Origin: Dysidea avara
Lineage: Eukaryota > Porifera > Demospongiae > Dictyoceratida > Dysideidae
Direction: 5' to 3'
Assembly: GCF_963678975.1 (NCBI RefSeq)
Contig: NC_089285.1
Coordinates: 11,332,694 to 11,396,693 of the forward strand
DNA length: 64,000 nt
Part shown: one piece after another, positions 1 through 11,276 of the stretch
How the letters are laid out: each line of letters starts with the position of its first letter
How positions within the stretch are numbered: the first letter of the stretch is position 1
The notes under the pieces: model-generated
Seen by the model: the letters and a program-made list of their open reading frames with translations, nothing else
Database searches by the model: none
Told to the model about the DNA's origin: nothing
Made by a program: the position numbers and the translations under genes

Positions 1-1809
1 TTTGAAAGAAGCTCTAGACACATCACTCTCTCACCTTGAGAGATGCCAAGTTTATCGCAAGATATTTCTCTCCTCATAGTGCGTAAGGTGTGAAACAAAC
101 AAATAGCTAAGCCAGCTTGAGGAAATTGCTCTTTAATGACATCTCGTTCAGTCATGTCTTTGTCAGTCATCACACATTGTACAAGTGTAGCATTTTCATT
201 GCACCTTTTGAATTCTGCGAAAAGATTAGTAATTGTAACTTTGTCTTCATTTTGGACAACCCATAAGCAGACAATCTCACTCTCACCATTTCCATCAATA
301 GCTAAAAGTATATAGAGCGGCATGTGCAAATCATTCAGCTTGTATGTTGCATCAACGAACAATACTTCAGGGTAAACACTGAACATATGTTTCATTTCTG
401 CTGTTTGAAAGTAAATAGCTTGTAGTGTCTTTCCTTCATCAATAAAACTTCTGATTTCGGCCCCTGCATTCCAACATTACATAATAATGATCCACAAACC
501 ACAATACCGTACCTTTCACTTTTCTCATCTCTGTAAGTAACTCCTGAAAATTGTTTTCATAAGTTGCACACTTAGAAGAAAGATTGTGTATATCTTTCAA
601 TATTACAGGCTTTCCGGTTAAACACACTAAATGATTTTGCAGTAGCTTTTTGTTAGGTTTCAATTGCAACATCTCAGCTACTTCTTTCTGAGTGTCGGAA
701 TCAAGTCGACGTTGTTTAGGCATGTGCATATAAGTTTCCTATAGCATTCCATGGTAATGTTAAACCAGAATAATATATGTAAAATCAGCTAACCTTCAGT
801 AGCTCATGGCTGTGTTGGCTATTCATCTCTTTTACAAATAATTTAGTACCATCTGGTGTTGTTCTCAGTTTGATGTAAAAAGGACACTCCTTCAAAAATG
901 TGCTATATAAAAGCAATTGTATGCAGGTGATATGCCTAAAGAGCTTTGTGCTACACATACATTGATGTGTGCACGTTGCTCACAGAACAAGTGGCTAACA
1001 CTGATTGGAGACATCATTTGCAAGCTGCCTAAAACATTACAACTTTATCCACTACAAATAAGCTCTGCTTCCTTCTATTCACCCAGGCACGAGGTGGGTG
1101 GCCCATTTCATTAAGGGAGAAACTTTTCAAGTCATTAGTATACACAAAGCATTCTTTTACAAAGAGGTAAGTTCAATATGTCATTGACCATCAACAAAAA
1201 TTGTGAAATTTCTTTGTACTGAGCTTGTAGCTATAGTGCGCAAGAAAGTGAATAATACAGAATACTTGAATAAACATTACAGTGCTGACAGCAAACAGAA
1301 GTAGATGATGGACACTGTACTATACAGAGAATTTATATGAAATGGCCTTTTCTATCTGTTTAGGTCTGGGGGAGTGTATATAACAAGAGCAACGTGTAGT
1401 AATAAGTACAAAATTACTATACACTAGATGCATGCATGGAACCAATACTACAAACAACTACTATTATGTGGTTAGCATACCTCTGCTGCTTTCGCTTCCC
1501 TTTCAACTTAGCAACATACTCCCTACCACCATGAACGCAGGCCAAGTCCATTTCGTAATATAACAGCTTCTCCGAAAAGTGGCGGTTTGGAGCTCGCTTT
1601 GAGCGTCCGGGTGAACATCAGTGTGAGGGAGACACTCAGGGGGTGGCGAAGTGGCGGTTTGGAGCTCGCTTCCTAGCTGCCTCTATGGTCCTAGAGCTCC
1701 GCTTGTACAATGTGACGTAATTCACTTCTTCATATCTTTTAATGGCTGTTTCTAACTGTTCAAAAGAACCTATAGAATTACAATTTAGGCTATCGTTTTG
1801 TTCACCCAT
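1..1809 (-). CDS. ZSWIM1/3-like MULE/FAR1-type protein, 5' part (runs off left edge)
   Basis: This is a minus-strand gene starting at ATG 1809 (MGEQNDSL). I infer exons 1481-1809, 794 to about 896, 513-738 and 1-463; the two short introns are 55 and 49 bp with GT..AG ends. Exon 1 resembles the FAR1/FLYWCH-like DNA-binding start of ZSWIM3 proteins (RTIEAARKRAPNRHF, ACVHGGREY). Exon 2 reads KECPFYIKLR, exon 3 MPKQRRLD and KPNKKLLQ. Exon 4 has the MULE transposase core: VDATYKLNDLHMPLY with the first catalytic Asp, VMTDKDM with the second, and ICLFHTLRTMRREI. The third acidic residue and the SWIM finger would lie beyond the edge. ZSWIM proteins of this group are domesticated or mobile Mutator-like transposases. 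Exon 1 is interrupted by a 72-bp duplication with in-frame stops, so this copy may be inactive. Confidence is high for family, moderate for exon borders. Confidence 0.75.
1577..1671. repeat. 72-bp tandem duplication inside exon 1 of the ZSWIM-like gene
   Basis: A 23-bp sequence occurs at 1577-1599 and again at 1649-1671, an offset of 72 bp. The offset is a multiple of three, but the added segment carries two TGA codons in the gene's frame, so KRAPNRHF is encoded twice around a stop-bearing spacer. No convincing GT..AG pair would splice it out. Confidence 0.7.
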
Positions 1810-1828
1810 GTTGAGTCCATAAGCGCCT
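1800..1828 (+). repeat. Left copy of a 29-bp inverted repeat
   Basis: This 29-bp sequence is repeated in reverse complement at 9920-9948 with one mismatch. It covers the start codon and immediate 5' leader of the minus-strand ZSWIM-like gene. The pair brackets the CaRF/MULE/CXXC/Ulp1 region. No matching target-site duplication is visible outside it. Confidence 0.7.
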
Positions 1829-1829
1829 A

Positions 1830-2788
1830 TAGTGACCTTAAATAAAATAATTAATGAGAGATTGATATGCGCCTAATAACACCAATGCTGACGAAGTGGA
1901 CGTGGACACACAATGACACAGCAGAAGGAACTCACGTTCAAGATGAAAGGTATGGGATTGCACGTTACTTTTGCATGATAATGTACTCTATCCCTTTCAA
2001 GTTATAAGAAAACGCTTTTTTTCAGCCATGGTTTTGGCTAGTGCCTTAGCGGCAGGCCAGTAGTATGAACATCAGTTTGTAATCATTATCATAATAGAGC
2101 AGACAATGTGGGTATATGTAGGTTAACAATGTAACACCACTCAAACCAACACCATGCATGCACTGCTGTCACTGCGTCATTTTCATTAGCTAGGTGTTTA
2201 TTAACCCCTGGATGCACATGCACAGAACCTCCTTTGAAGATGCAATTTCCATCGGTTTATTATATCTCAACCAGCCTAGGTCCAGCTACAGGCATAGGTT
2301 AATGTGAAAAGTCCAGTATCAGTATGTGGTTTAAGATGAAACAACAAAACCTAGAGTTCCACCTATGCCTGTATATTTAAGTATCTCTCCTTTAAAATGT
2401 GTAGAGTGTCACAAGTATTTATGAGTTTACTTTGATTCACACTTGAGCTGGGATGCTCATGTTGCTAATGTTTGCAAGAAGATGAGCTATTATACTTGTA
2501 TTTAATGAACTATCATCATCATCTGTTACCATTACATATCCTTGAGATGATGGCAGAGATGCTCTTATTTTTCTCAGTTGTATGCTCTTCCTGTGTGGGG
2601 TCCATCACTTAAAGCTACTCGCTTACATGTCTGCATGCAATCAGGCAGTTAGAAATACTTATAGTCTACTTCAGTCTCTCTGCAGGCCCACAACCATAGC
2701 ATTTTATACAATAATTTAAGCTAAGTGATCTAAGCTAACTGACATAAAATTTATGCAGTGGTTTAAGAAAAGGAACACGAAAATGTGT
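1830..2788. other. Non-coding stretch between ZSWIM-like gene and Ulp1 region
   Basis: No open frame, exon-like block or clear repeat is visible. The last Ulp1-like coding exon ends near 2890, so a terminal exon of that gene could lie here, but I could not identify it. Confidence 0.4.
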
Positions 2789-2812
2789 GGGGCAGTAAGG
2801 ATTTACTGCCCC
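2789..2812. repeat. 24-bp perfect hairpin
   Basis: GGGGCAGTAA and its exact reverse complement are separated by four bases. It lies about 80 bp downstream of the last recognised Ulp1-like exon. It could be a transcript-end structure or chance; there is no T-run that would make it a typical terminator. Confidence 0.4.
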
Positions 2813-3326
2813 AGCTGAGGTTAAAATTGTTTTTATATTTTGGAAGTTTGTTCCTGGGTGAACTATAGTTATCACTCTAAAACTTTTACCTGATTAACTA
2901 AAAATTTCCTGGCTTTCATCACTTCATGAATAGCATACTGAAAGGGTAAAGAAAGACATGAGTGGTAAGTAGTTATAACAGTACAGTGGATAAACTTACT
3001 ATGCAGGTGAAAACACCAAAGTCATATCCATTCTGTTGTTTCGGAACTGCAGGCTAAAATCCACACAAATTATATTTAATGTTCTGTTATTTTAAAATTC
3101 ATCTTACGTACATCTAAAGTAGCTTCAACTTCTTTCCAATGTTGTACTGAGTGAGAGGATAGCCACTCATTAATCTTGCTCACATGACCAATGTTGGAAT
3201 GTCCCAATGAATCATAGATCAACATTTCATGGCTATAGATTCTTAACACCTATGCAGTTACAGTGCAGATGTTAAGTATGCTTGATGAAATTCTTGTATC
3301 ATAACAATGATGCAAACTTGGGTGTT

Positions 3327-4446
3327 ACTAAAATGTGGAATGAGAAATTAGGAAACCGGAAATGGGAAACAAGGAAATGGGAAACAGAGTATTTCTCTAT
3401 AGTGCATTTTCGTTGTATTGGTGGTATTGCTAGCAAGTAAGGCTGTTGGTGAAAGTGCAAGCTGGACATTAAGCCAAGAGCATGGTCAAAACTTTGTATT
3501 TGAATCCATTATTTGGCATTCCGTTCAGTGCAACTTTGAAGTTCGGCACTAATCAGATTATGATTCAACAAGAATTGTGACTTAAAGTGGCTACTATTGA
3601 CACATATGCATAACCACATAATATGATTATGTACATGTATTTTGCACATGTGTAATCAGTGTTGCCTTAGGTAGAGTGAAATCTCACTAGCCAACTTTTG
3701 GTACTCTGTTCCTTCAAAAAGAAAATATCAAATATGTGTTTCAAGAAAGCTGATCCCATTGTTAAGCATGTGGTGATTCCTGATGTGATGTCAAGACACT
3801 GTACTACCAGCATATGCTCAGCTCTCTATGCTACCAGTGCTATCATGACTGTATAGTGGACTAAACGTATTATGTTATTTTGTGATCATGATACAGTGTA
3901 AGAGATTGCTGACTTATTGTTCTACTACTTCACTGAACACTACATCTGAGACTATATTAAGCACATGGTAATGTCATGTGGATAGCTACAACATCATACG
4001 TACAATATACCAGTGTTAGTAACAGTGACAGGAGAACTTGTGACACTGGGTAGAGTAATCACATTATAGTGTAATCACAGCAGGAAGTGCTGGCACAAAT
4101 ATGAGCTAATTTGAGGTGATATACAGATCCATGCTGGAAGAGTGAGGCCGAGTTTGCATATTGAATACTGTGAACACTTGAATATAGATGCTTTAAATCA
4201 GTCACTCTAGCTACTCTGTGAGCTACTCCTAGCAAAGTCACACTGACTGTGGAACACCAAATATTCCAAGTTTCAACTATACACTTAGCTTTATGCCCAG
4301 CTTGCACCTTCACTGATGGTTTCTAACGCCCTCACTTGCTAGTAATACTGCCAATACGACAAAAAAATGCACTAAAGAGAAATACTCCCTTTCCCATTTC
4401 CTTATTTCCCATTTCCAGTTTCCTAATTTCCCATTCCTCCTTTAGT
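3327..4446. mobile_element. 1.1-kb non-autonomous foldback element in an Ulp1-gene intron
   Basis: The ends are long inverted repeats. The first roughly 115 bp of each arm align closely (ACTAAA...GGAATG, GGAAATGGGAAA, TATTTCTCT, CTAGCAAGT), and similarity continues weakly for a further few hundred bases inward. There is no transposase-like frame inside. It sits between Ulp1-like exons 3112-3249 and 4458-4519. The target-site duplication is unclear (GTGTT/GTGTA at best), so the superfamily is unassigned. Confidence 0.75.
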
Positions 4447-5252
4447 GTGTAACTCACCATAAGTGATTGTCATTGACATTCATAGGTAATAGCCAAATGT
4501 CAAATTGTTCCATGTCAATCTACAGAAGATATTATACATGTCAGGTGTCTCTTAAGGCACCTTTGTGTACTCACATTTCTGTACCACCTCCTGGCCAAAT
4601 CTGCATTGTGGTTAATACTACTCAGTAAAAAAGTTGACACAGTAAAGGTCTTTACTTTTTCCTATGTTCAATTAGTTATCACTTGATCATTCCATCTCAT
4701 AATGACTTACCATTTCCTCTACTATATTTGATGCTACTTTCAGAAATGCCATAATTACCTGAGAAGTAAGCAATTGTATATGACATATAAGACGTAAACT
4801 ATATATTGTAGATGTGAATTTTGGAATGTGCATAAGTATGTGTACATGATTTACACAAGTCCGAGACAAAGCAAGGATTTGTCAATATCAAAAATATTCT
4901 GTGATACATCACAGATAAAAGACTTGTGAGTACTTTGATGTATAAACTTGCAATTTGACCCTGTATTTTATTATATATTTTATTGTTGCACATTTTATTT
5001 GATCTGTGCATTATGTGTATATTTTAAACACATATTTGTTGGATCATATTATGGTATTTCCCAAATACATAGCTTTGGTGCATGGGATACAATATTACTA
5101 TACACATGCATTATGTATATACCTTGTCAGTTAGCCAATTGCCAGGAAACAGTGAATTTATGTCACTGTCAGATAAGGTGGATACACCCCATGTGCCAAG
5201 CTGCAACTTGCTTGCTTTTCTCCAAAGATTGTAGACCTAGAAAAATATGTTA

Positions 5253-5450
5253 CAGTGAAATCCCTGTTAACAAACTCCCCGAATTAAGGACACAATAGAA
5301 GAAACCTCCATAATAAGGGCAAAAAGGTTGGTCCCAGCAGGTCTTGTTTATAAACTTTTTTATGTCTGAAAGAGGAAAACCACTATATTACAGCAAAAAG
5401 TGGCCAAAAATTTTGGGTCCCAAAATGTCTGTAATAGAGAGGTTCCACTG
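5253..5450. mobile_element. 198-bp pogo/Tigger-type MITE flanked by TA
   Basis: The left end CAGTGAAATCCCTGTTAA and right end (read inward) CAGTGGAACCTCTCTATTA are imperfect terminal inverted repeats, with TA on both sides. The same end family recurs at 29453-29633 and 51061-51790. It has landed against the exon following the CXXC finger. Confidence 0.75.
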
Positions 5451-6540
5451 TATATGAATATGGATACATTGCATGTTAAATCCACTTTCTGTTTTAGGTG
5501 TGGTTGAAGTTTCCACCAATCATGACACTGTAAGTCAACCCATTTATCGTCATTAGAAGCATTAACTATAGCTATGTGATTTTCTGCAGCTACTGTTGCT
5601 GTGTTATTTACAGTAGCTTCCGTAGTGGTATCAACTGCAGTCTCCATAGCCGTGTCTGAATGATAATGTGTAGGCAATTTTCATCCTGAATATTTTACTT
5701 ACCACATTTCTGAATGCTATCTTGCAAACACTTCCTTTGTTTGCAGCATCGTTTTTTCTTACCTGGCCCTCCATACTTCACTTTGTCCATGCAATTAGTG
5801 CATTCCATACAATCTTTTGTTTGGCAACCACTACATTCTCCACATCTATGTGATTTCTTTTTGCCAACTGTAACATACATTTACGAGATATACAGATGAC
5901 AATTATTAGGTATGTGCATACCCCCAACTTTAGTAGAGCTTGATAGCAAAACTCTTGCCGAATTGGCTTCTACGCCTGACACAATTGAACTGTCAAATTT
6001 TAGCATATTGGAACTACTAGCTTCTGCCATTGCTTTGCTGGTTGCATGGTTTGTAGCAGTCACTAAGCAATAATACAAATATATAGATATGCAATGACAC
6101 TGATTGTTCTAACCAGCAGATGTATTTGCTGTTGCACTGCCATTACCACTCGTGTTTGCTGAGGTAAGTCTTGATACCATCACTCCATTAGTAAAAGTAG
6201 TGGAGGTGCCTGTACGCTGTAAAGTACAATGAAGATACATGTATACATATAATACACACATGAATTAAGTATTAGTTGTGTGTACAGCAAGTGGGGAGGA
6301 AAGTTTAACAAGGGCAAATAGGCTCAGTGGTGAAATACACTAAACAGTTCATCCTATTCATAAATTTACATTGAGTTTTGCTGCACGCACATATTATTGG
6401 TGTGGCAATACTTTGGGTGATTTGAGATCACAAGCCTAATACGTACATCCATTCAGTCATTGTTATTTTATTTCACTTTGGAAGCTAACTGTTACAACTG
6501 CTTACAATTTCATTATGTACTAAGCAAACGCAGTATTAAC

Positions 6541-9500
6541 CTTCAGTATTTTCTTTGTTTTCTTTCTCTTTTTAACAGACTTTGGCAATGAAGAAATCTT
6601 CCAGGTTGGGAATTTTAGCTTCCTATATTTCCGCTTGATTAGTTGTAATCTTTGCTTTGTTACAGGTCGTATTAGTATCCCTGTTTGTGGTGTTAGTTTT
6701 GAATAGAAGGTGTGGAATAATTTACTCAGTTGTTCACTGAATTCCTTCAATAAAGATTCATCGTTTGGAAAATTGAATGTTAGGTTTTCCAAATTTTTGA
6801 GTGTTATCCTTGCCTTGACCATTTCTTGCTCAGTAGTTGGTTTTGAAACCTGCAAAGTAACAGGTATATATATTGTTTCATTTATTTGCATACACATCAC
6901 ACAGACACACTGCATGTTGTATTCAACTGCATACAGTGTGATCAGCTGCAAAATATGATATACCTATAACTACACGTACAATGCATGATTATACACCCCT
7001 CCTTACCCTTTTGGTGGGCAGTGGATCCTTTAAACCATCAGAGGTCATCACCACACTTTCATTTGAAACAACATTACCACCATCACTACTGCTGGCATCA
7101 CTACTGCTGAGTGCAGGAAGATCAGAAGAGTCATTTAATGGATCTGGAGCATCATTGCTATCAAGAACTCCCTGTTTGTCCAGATATTCGTGAATTGCAG
7201 AGTTGTCAGTTGATAAATAGGCACTATTTTTATACTCAAGGGGCAATGCATCGCAATCCCACTGTTGTATCCAACGAAATATTGTGAAGAAATGTTTACA
7301 AGGTAGATGCCACCGTTTCCAGTCTTTACATGAGCATGCCAATGTGCTGGCATTTCTACTGCCAAAGTTCACTGTGTGCTTCTTTGTATCTTTCATCACA
7401 TGGAATTCGCCATGTACCCCAGTGTACTCTATTGCATCACAAGGGTATCTGTTACTCTTGGTTTTGCAAATCAAACAGTGCTTTACAACAGAAGGAGGCC
7501 TTCCATGTAAGTACTCAGGTACTGTTGATGATGGCAAACGATAACAATCAAGTTGTTTAAAATTTTGGAAAATGTAGTTCTGATACATATCTGGTAGGAA
7601 CTGGTCAACTATTATCCTCACTATGCCTGTAAGGGTAAGTGAAGCCTTACGAGGCAAGTAGGAATATTTCAGTACACGGTTAAGTGCCTCAGTTCCATTG
7701 TTTGTTTCTACAGCTGCATGATAGCTGCTGTCACGAAATGTTCTTGCCCATCTCTGTAACAAAATAGAAATAATATCATCTACATTATTATACCTACAGA
7801 CATAACCATACTCATGCATGTAGACACTGACATAAGCGCAACTTCAGCATACCTGTGGAATACAAAGCCAAGTTGAAGTAAGCCAACCCTGAACATTGTC
7901 ATGTTTCTTCCATACTGAGGAATCTTTCAAACATTTCACCGCACTCTTATACTTTTCATCAATCTTCATCATATTCACTTCATCTCCACCTTCGGTCCAA
8001 GCACAATCTCTCAGCAATTCCAACAACTTTTCTCCTTCCTCCTTTGTGAGACCATTCTTATGGGCTCTCACCCACCTTACCCAGGCCTGTTCTCTGTGAA
8101 AATCACAGATATACACAATTACACCTGGAAATGCCTGCCTCTGAATAATCACAGAGAAAAAAGGGTGGATTCCAATCTGGATTCCAACCTTGTAAAATGG
8201 TCAGAGCTTCCAATATTTGTTGGGCATTTTCATCCTGTACTACAAACTCTGCTACTACACAGTATCCCACATTTGTGCGGACACATGCGTAGCATCAATC
8301 AATGAGATAGTGTTCCCATACTTTACACATAACTTCTGTTGCCAATCTTCTTGATGCACCCAAAGAAGCCTTTGAGAAAACTGTTCTTCAACTTCAGCAG
8401 AATCAGAGCTCTTTACAAATGGACGGAAGTATTGCTTCCTAGTAGACAGTGATTCTCCACATTAACTTTTTCTGTAAGTTTTCTTGATCAAATTTTGACA
8501 GTTCAATAGCTCTCATGGCACAATGTATATGGTTTCTGATGTCATCTTTAGTTGGATTAAATGCTCGGTCCATGACATCTGGTAAAGAATGTTTCAATTC
8601 AATTGCAATTCTACTCTTCAACAGTTTCTGAACTGTGTCAATATCAGTTGTCCCTTCTCTCACAATTTCCTCAACAAATTTTGAAACAAGAGGATCAACT
8701 CTTTGTGACATTCCCCTAGCTCTTCCAGTGTGGCGTACACCATTATGAGCTGCATTGATGGAAAGTGATACATAGTACCTTGTCTCTGTATTAACAGATG
8801 ACCCTTTCTTGAGGGCTTGTAGGATTTCCTGGTTCTTAGTGCTTTTAAGCTTTCTTAGCTGGCTAACTTTAGTGCTGTCTATTTGGTAATCTGGGTAAAG
8901 ACGGTACTCCTTGATAATGATCTGTGCTTTGCATCCTGATTTTCTAGTTAACTTTGTACATACCCGTTTACTTGTTATTTCACGAGGTCGAAAGTAATGC
9001 TCACCATATTGACAATCCATTTTACGGACAGCAACTAACTGAAATGGAATCTCATCAACTGCACTTCAAAGGTACCAACAGTCTGCTTCCAAAAAATCTT
9101 TCTACCATCTGGCTGTAAATCATATAATAAATTACATTTCACTCATAATAAATACACACATTCTCTAGCATTCATGCTTGATGTCTATTTATGCACATTG
9201 TTAGTGGTGCTAATTTCAATAAATTGTAATAAGAAAATACGGGCTACTGCAGCACAATGATTCTCCTATAACAGGTACAGTGTACACATACCTGACTACT
9301 GACTGATCCACTTCTTCTTGTACCAAAAGTTGTTACTGTTAGTTGCTTATGGAGCAAAAGTATTCCATCAGCATCCTCCACAGTCCCCTCATAATAATTA
9401 CCCTTTCTTTGCAATCCCACTGCCCAGGGTGGAATATTTCCATCTGAAGGGATAAAGTATTTCAACTCCAAGTTTCCACATAACACAGTCTCCCATGGGG

Positions 9501-9543
9501 AGATACATGTAACTAAATCTGGTACTGGTATTGAATCAGCCAA
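6541..9543 (-). pseudogene. CaRF domain - MULE transposase - SWIM zinc finger protein, decayed
   Basis: Inferred exons: 9292 to about 9543, 7853 to about 9107, 7007-7753 and 6541-6849. The N-terminal part matches the CaRF (calcium-responsive transcription factor) domain: SPWETVLCGNLELKYFIP, then MDCQYGEHYFRPRE. The MULE core follows: SLIDAT, CVRTNVGY, FFLCDYSEA with an Asp, VIVYICDFHREQAW, and NNGTEALNR with the Glu. The SWIM finger is CSCKDWKRWHLPCKHFF. A basic tail ends in KKRKKTKK. Decay: no ATG at the expected start (TTG at 9543), a one-base frameshift near 9058-9064, a deletion of about 11 codons right after the first catalytic Asp motif near 8290, and a further frame break near 8145. 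Similar CaRF-MULE proteins occur across invertebrates. The CXXC-Ulp1 block just downstream on the same strand may belong to the same element. Confidence 0.75.
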
Positions 9544-9919
9544 AGTGTAAAAAAAAAAACAACGTTTTAACCATGAGATTAACTAAATGGTGGACTCAAA
9601 GACTAATCATACAAGCTATTATATTATCATAAGGGCGTAAAAGATCTATGATATTACCAAGTATGCAAACTGTAATTTTTAACTAAAGTAACGTTGAAAG
9701 TTCCTCCCCCATTCCAGCTCTGAATAACTTCCAATCAGTGTAGCACTATTAAATATCTCCTCACCATCCTGATCCATGGCTAGCCTGACAAGCTAAAAAC
9801 GATTGCGGGAAAGGAACCCGCCAAAAATTGAAACCTTTAAAAGCACTCGAAATATTTAGGCTCGGTAGCTATGGGTTTTAATCATATTGCTGACTCATAT
9901 ATACGTAATTATTCTTAAG

Positions 9920-9948
9920 AGGCGCTTATAGACTCAACATGGGTGAAC
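9920..9948 (+). repeat. Right copy of the 29-bp inverted repeat
   Basis: This is the reverse complement of 1800-1828 with one mismatch. It includes an ATG reading outward, like the left copy, but here the frame closes after four codons (MGEP stop). It lies in the gap between two diverging genes, about 75 bp before the ATG of the next plus-strand gene. Confidence 0.7.
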
Positions 9949-10024
9949 CATAGATAATATACGCGCTATGGATAGGAAACAAATAAGCGCCCTAGTCATA
10001 TCCTGGTTACGCGCCCCGTCTCGA

Positions 10025-11276
10025 ATGGCGACAGAATGTAGCAGCACTGATGTAGACTCTGTTTGAGACTATAAGGATGTTTTAAGATGTGTTTTTGATT
10101 CTGAAGAGTGCAAAATAGATACAGTTAAGGCTAAAAGGTTAAAAAAGCTGGTGGAGGACCTTTGCACAGTTCGAAATGAGGAGTTCATTAGCTACTATTG
10201 TATCGTAGAAAAGGATGTATCTCAGTTGAAGCGGAAAAAGAAGACATCTTTTAAGGATATGTACAAGTACTGCGAGGAGACTATGTCACGATACTTGAAG
10301 GGCATGAATATGGATGCTGAGCACAACAATCCAATTTTATGGCAGGTCTGGACTGCATGTCATGTTTCTTGTGTAACTAGCCAATATATAAGATGGTAGT
10401 AGACTCGTAAGTCTCTAGGTATAGTAGTCATATGTGCATAACAATTCACTATTGTAGCAGCAAATCCCATGCATCCATATTATAATTATCAGCCTGAGTC
10501 TGTTCCTTCTTCAGGCCCTAAGGCTAAGTAAGAATTTGTGGTGAAGTGTAAGGGTTTTAAGTATATAATATGTATGGAATGTAAACGATTGGCCCTAACA
10601 TTGTGGAAAAATTCTGCTTTGTGATGTGTCTTTCACTTTGAAATGTTTTCCATTAGATGATAGTAGAGGTGTTATTTATGAAAGGGTCAGCTAATGAACT
10701 GACTACACAGTCTGTGTCACCATGTGTGGAGCCACGTGAATATTCTGTCATTGAGAAAAATGCCATCTACTATGCTGCTGGGTATGTGGTAAGGCGGACA
10801 CTAAAAAAGTTTAAGACAGCAGATGATGATAGAGGAGCTGCAATTACCTCGGCTCTACTGAGCATGATAGAAGATGCTGAAACAGTTGAGGCCACTGCAA
10901 CATACTTGGATTACATAAAGACCTGGACATTGAAAAGTGATCGCGGTGGATTAATTCATGTTTCTAACGATTGTTTTCACTTTTTATGCGCAGTGGAAGA
11001 TATAACTTATGAAAAGCTGGAGAAAGGGTCCAGTAGGGGGGTGAATTTATAACTGAACTGATGGACCACCAGGCTGTACAATTCTATTGGGATGTTATTG
11101 CTGGTGGGCTTGAGGAGGATTGGTCCAGTTATTTGCTCCATGACATTGCCACTTTGTGGTTCACGATCCGTGGTTTTACTGTTGCTGGAAGGATATTAGA
11201 AGAGTATAAAACTGGGTTAAAGAAAAACATTAAAGGATCAAAAGGGGCCTACACAATGGGGACAATTCTAAGTTAG
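10025..11276 (+). pseudogene. Unclassified transposon-associated protein (YYAAGYVVRR / GFTVAGRILEEYK family)
   Basis: Exon 1 is 10025-10345 (MATECSST...), ending at a GT donor after ILWQ; the next clear block begins at about 10657 after an AG acceptor and runs to 11276. Its C-terminal part has three recognisable segments: NAIYYAAGYVVRRTL, DRGGLIHVSNDCFHF, and LWFTIRGFTVAGRILEEYK. I recall this arrangement from many unnamed sponge and cnidarian proteins and know no function for it. The first segments resemble the tail of P-element-like transposases, so it may be the partner protein of the converging P-like gene, whose 3' end it overlaps by about 46 bp. Two lesions: TGA at 10064 (codon 14) and a one-base frameshift in the G-run near 11036-11042. 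Confidence 0.55.

Larger units (their letters stand above)
2890..6216 (-). pseudogene. CXXC zinc finger - Ulp1-like cysteine protease, multi-exon, catalytic Cys lost
   Basis: Inferred minus-strand exons, in order: 6114-6216 and 5922-6062 (Ser/Thr/Ala-rich linker), 5703-5867 (CXXC finger), about 5451-5655, 4711-4758, 4575 to about 4637, 4458-4519, 3112-3249, 3000-3053 and 2890-2937. The CXXC exon has all eight zinc cysteines (RCGECSGC, DCMECTNC, RCCKQRKC) and KYGG in place of KFGG; such fingers bind unmethylated CpG. The Ulp1-like exons give LPMNVNDNH (His), MLIYDSLGH (Asp) and KQQNGYDFGVFTC, where Gln is kept but the catalytic Cys is Phe. The exon after CXXC has a CW-finger-like WVDLQCHDWWKL and runs into a MITE. 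The 4458 exon does not join the 3249 exon in frame. It may be the 3' half of the CaRF-MULE gene upstream. Ulp1 family proteases remove SUMO; this copy should not. Confidence 0.65.

Noticed and set aside
917-1114. 65-codon plus-strand open frame
   Set aside because: It lies in the long intron of the minus-strand ZSWIM-like gene and has no recognisable similarity.
4948-5298. 116-codon plus-strand open frame
   Set aside because: It runs into the MITE and opposes the Ulp1/CXXC exons; there is no conserved motif or splice support.
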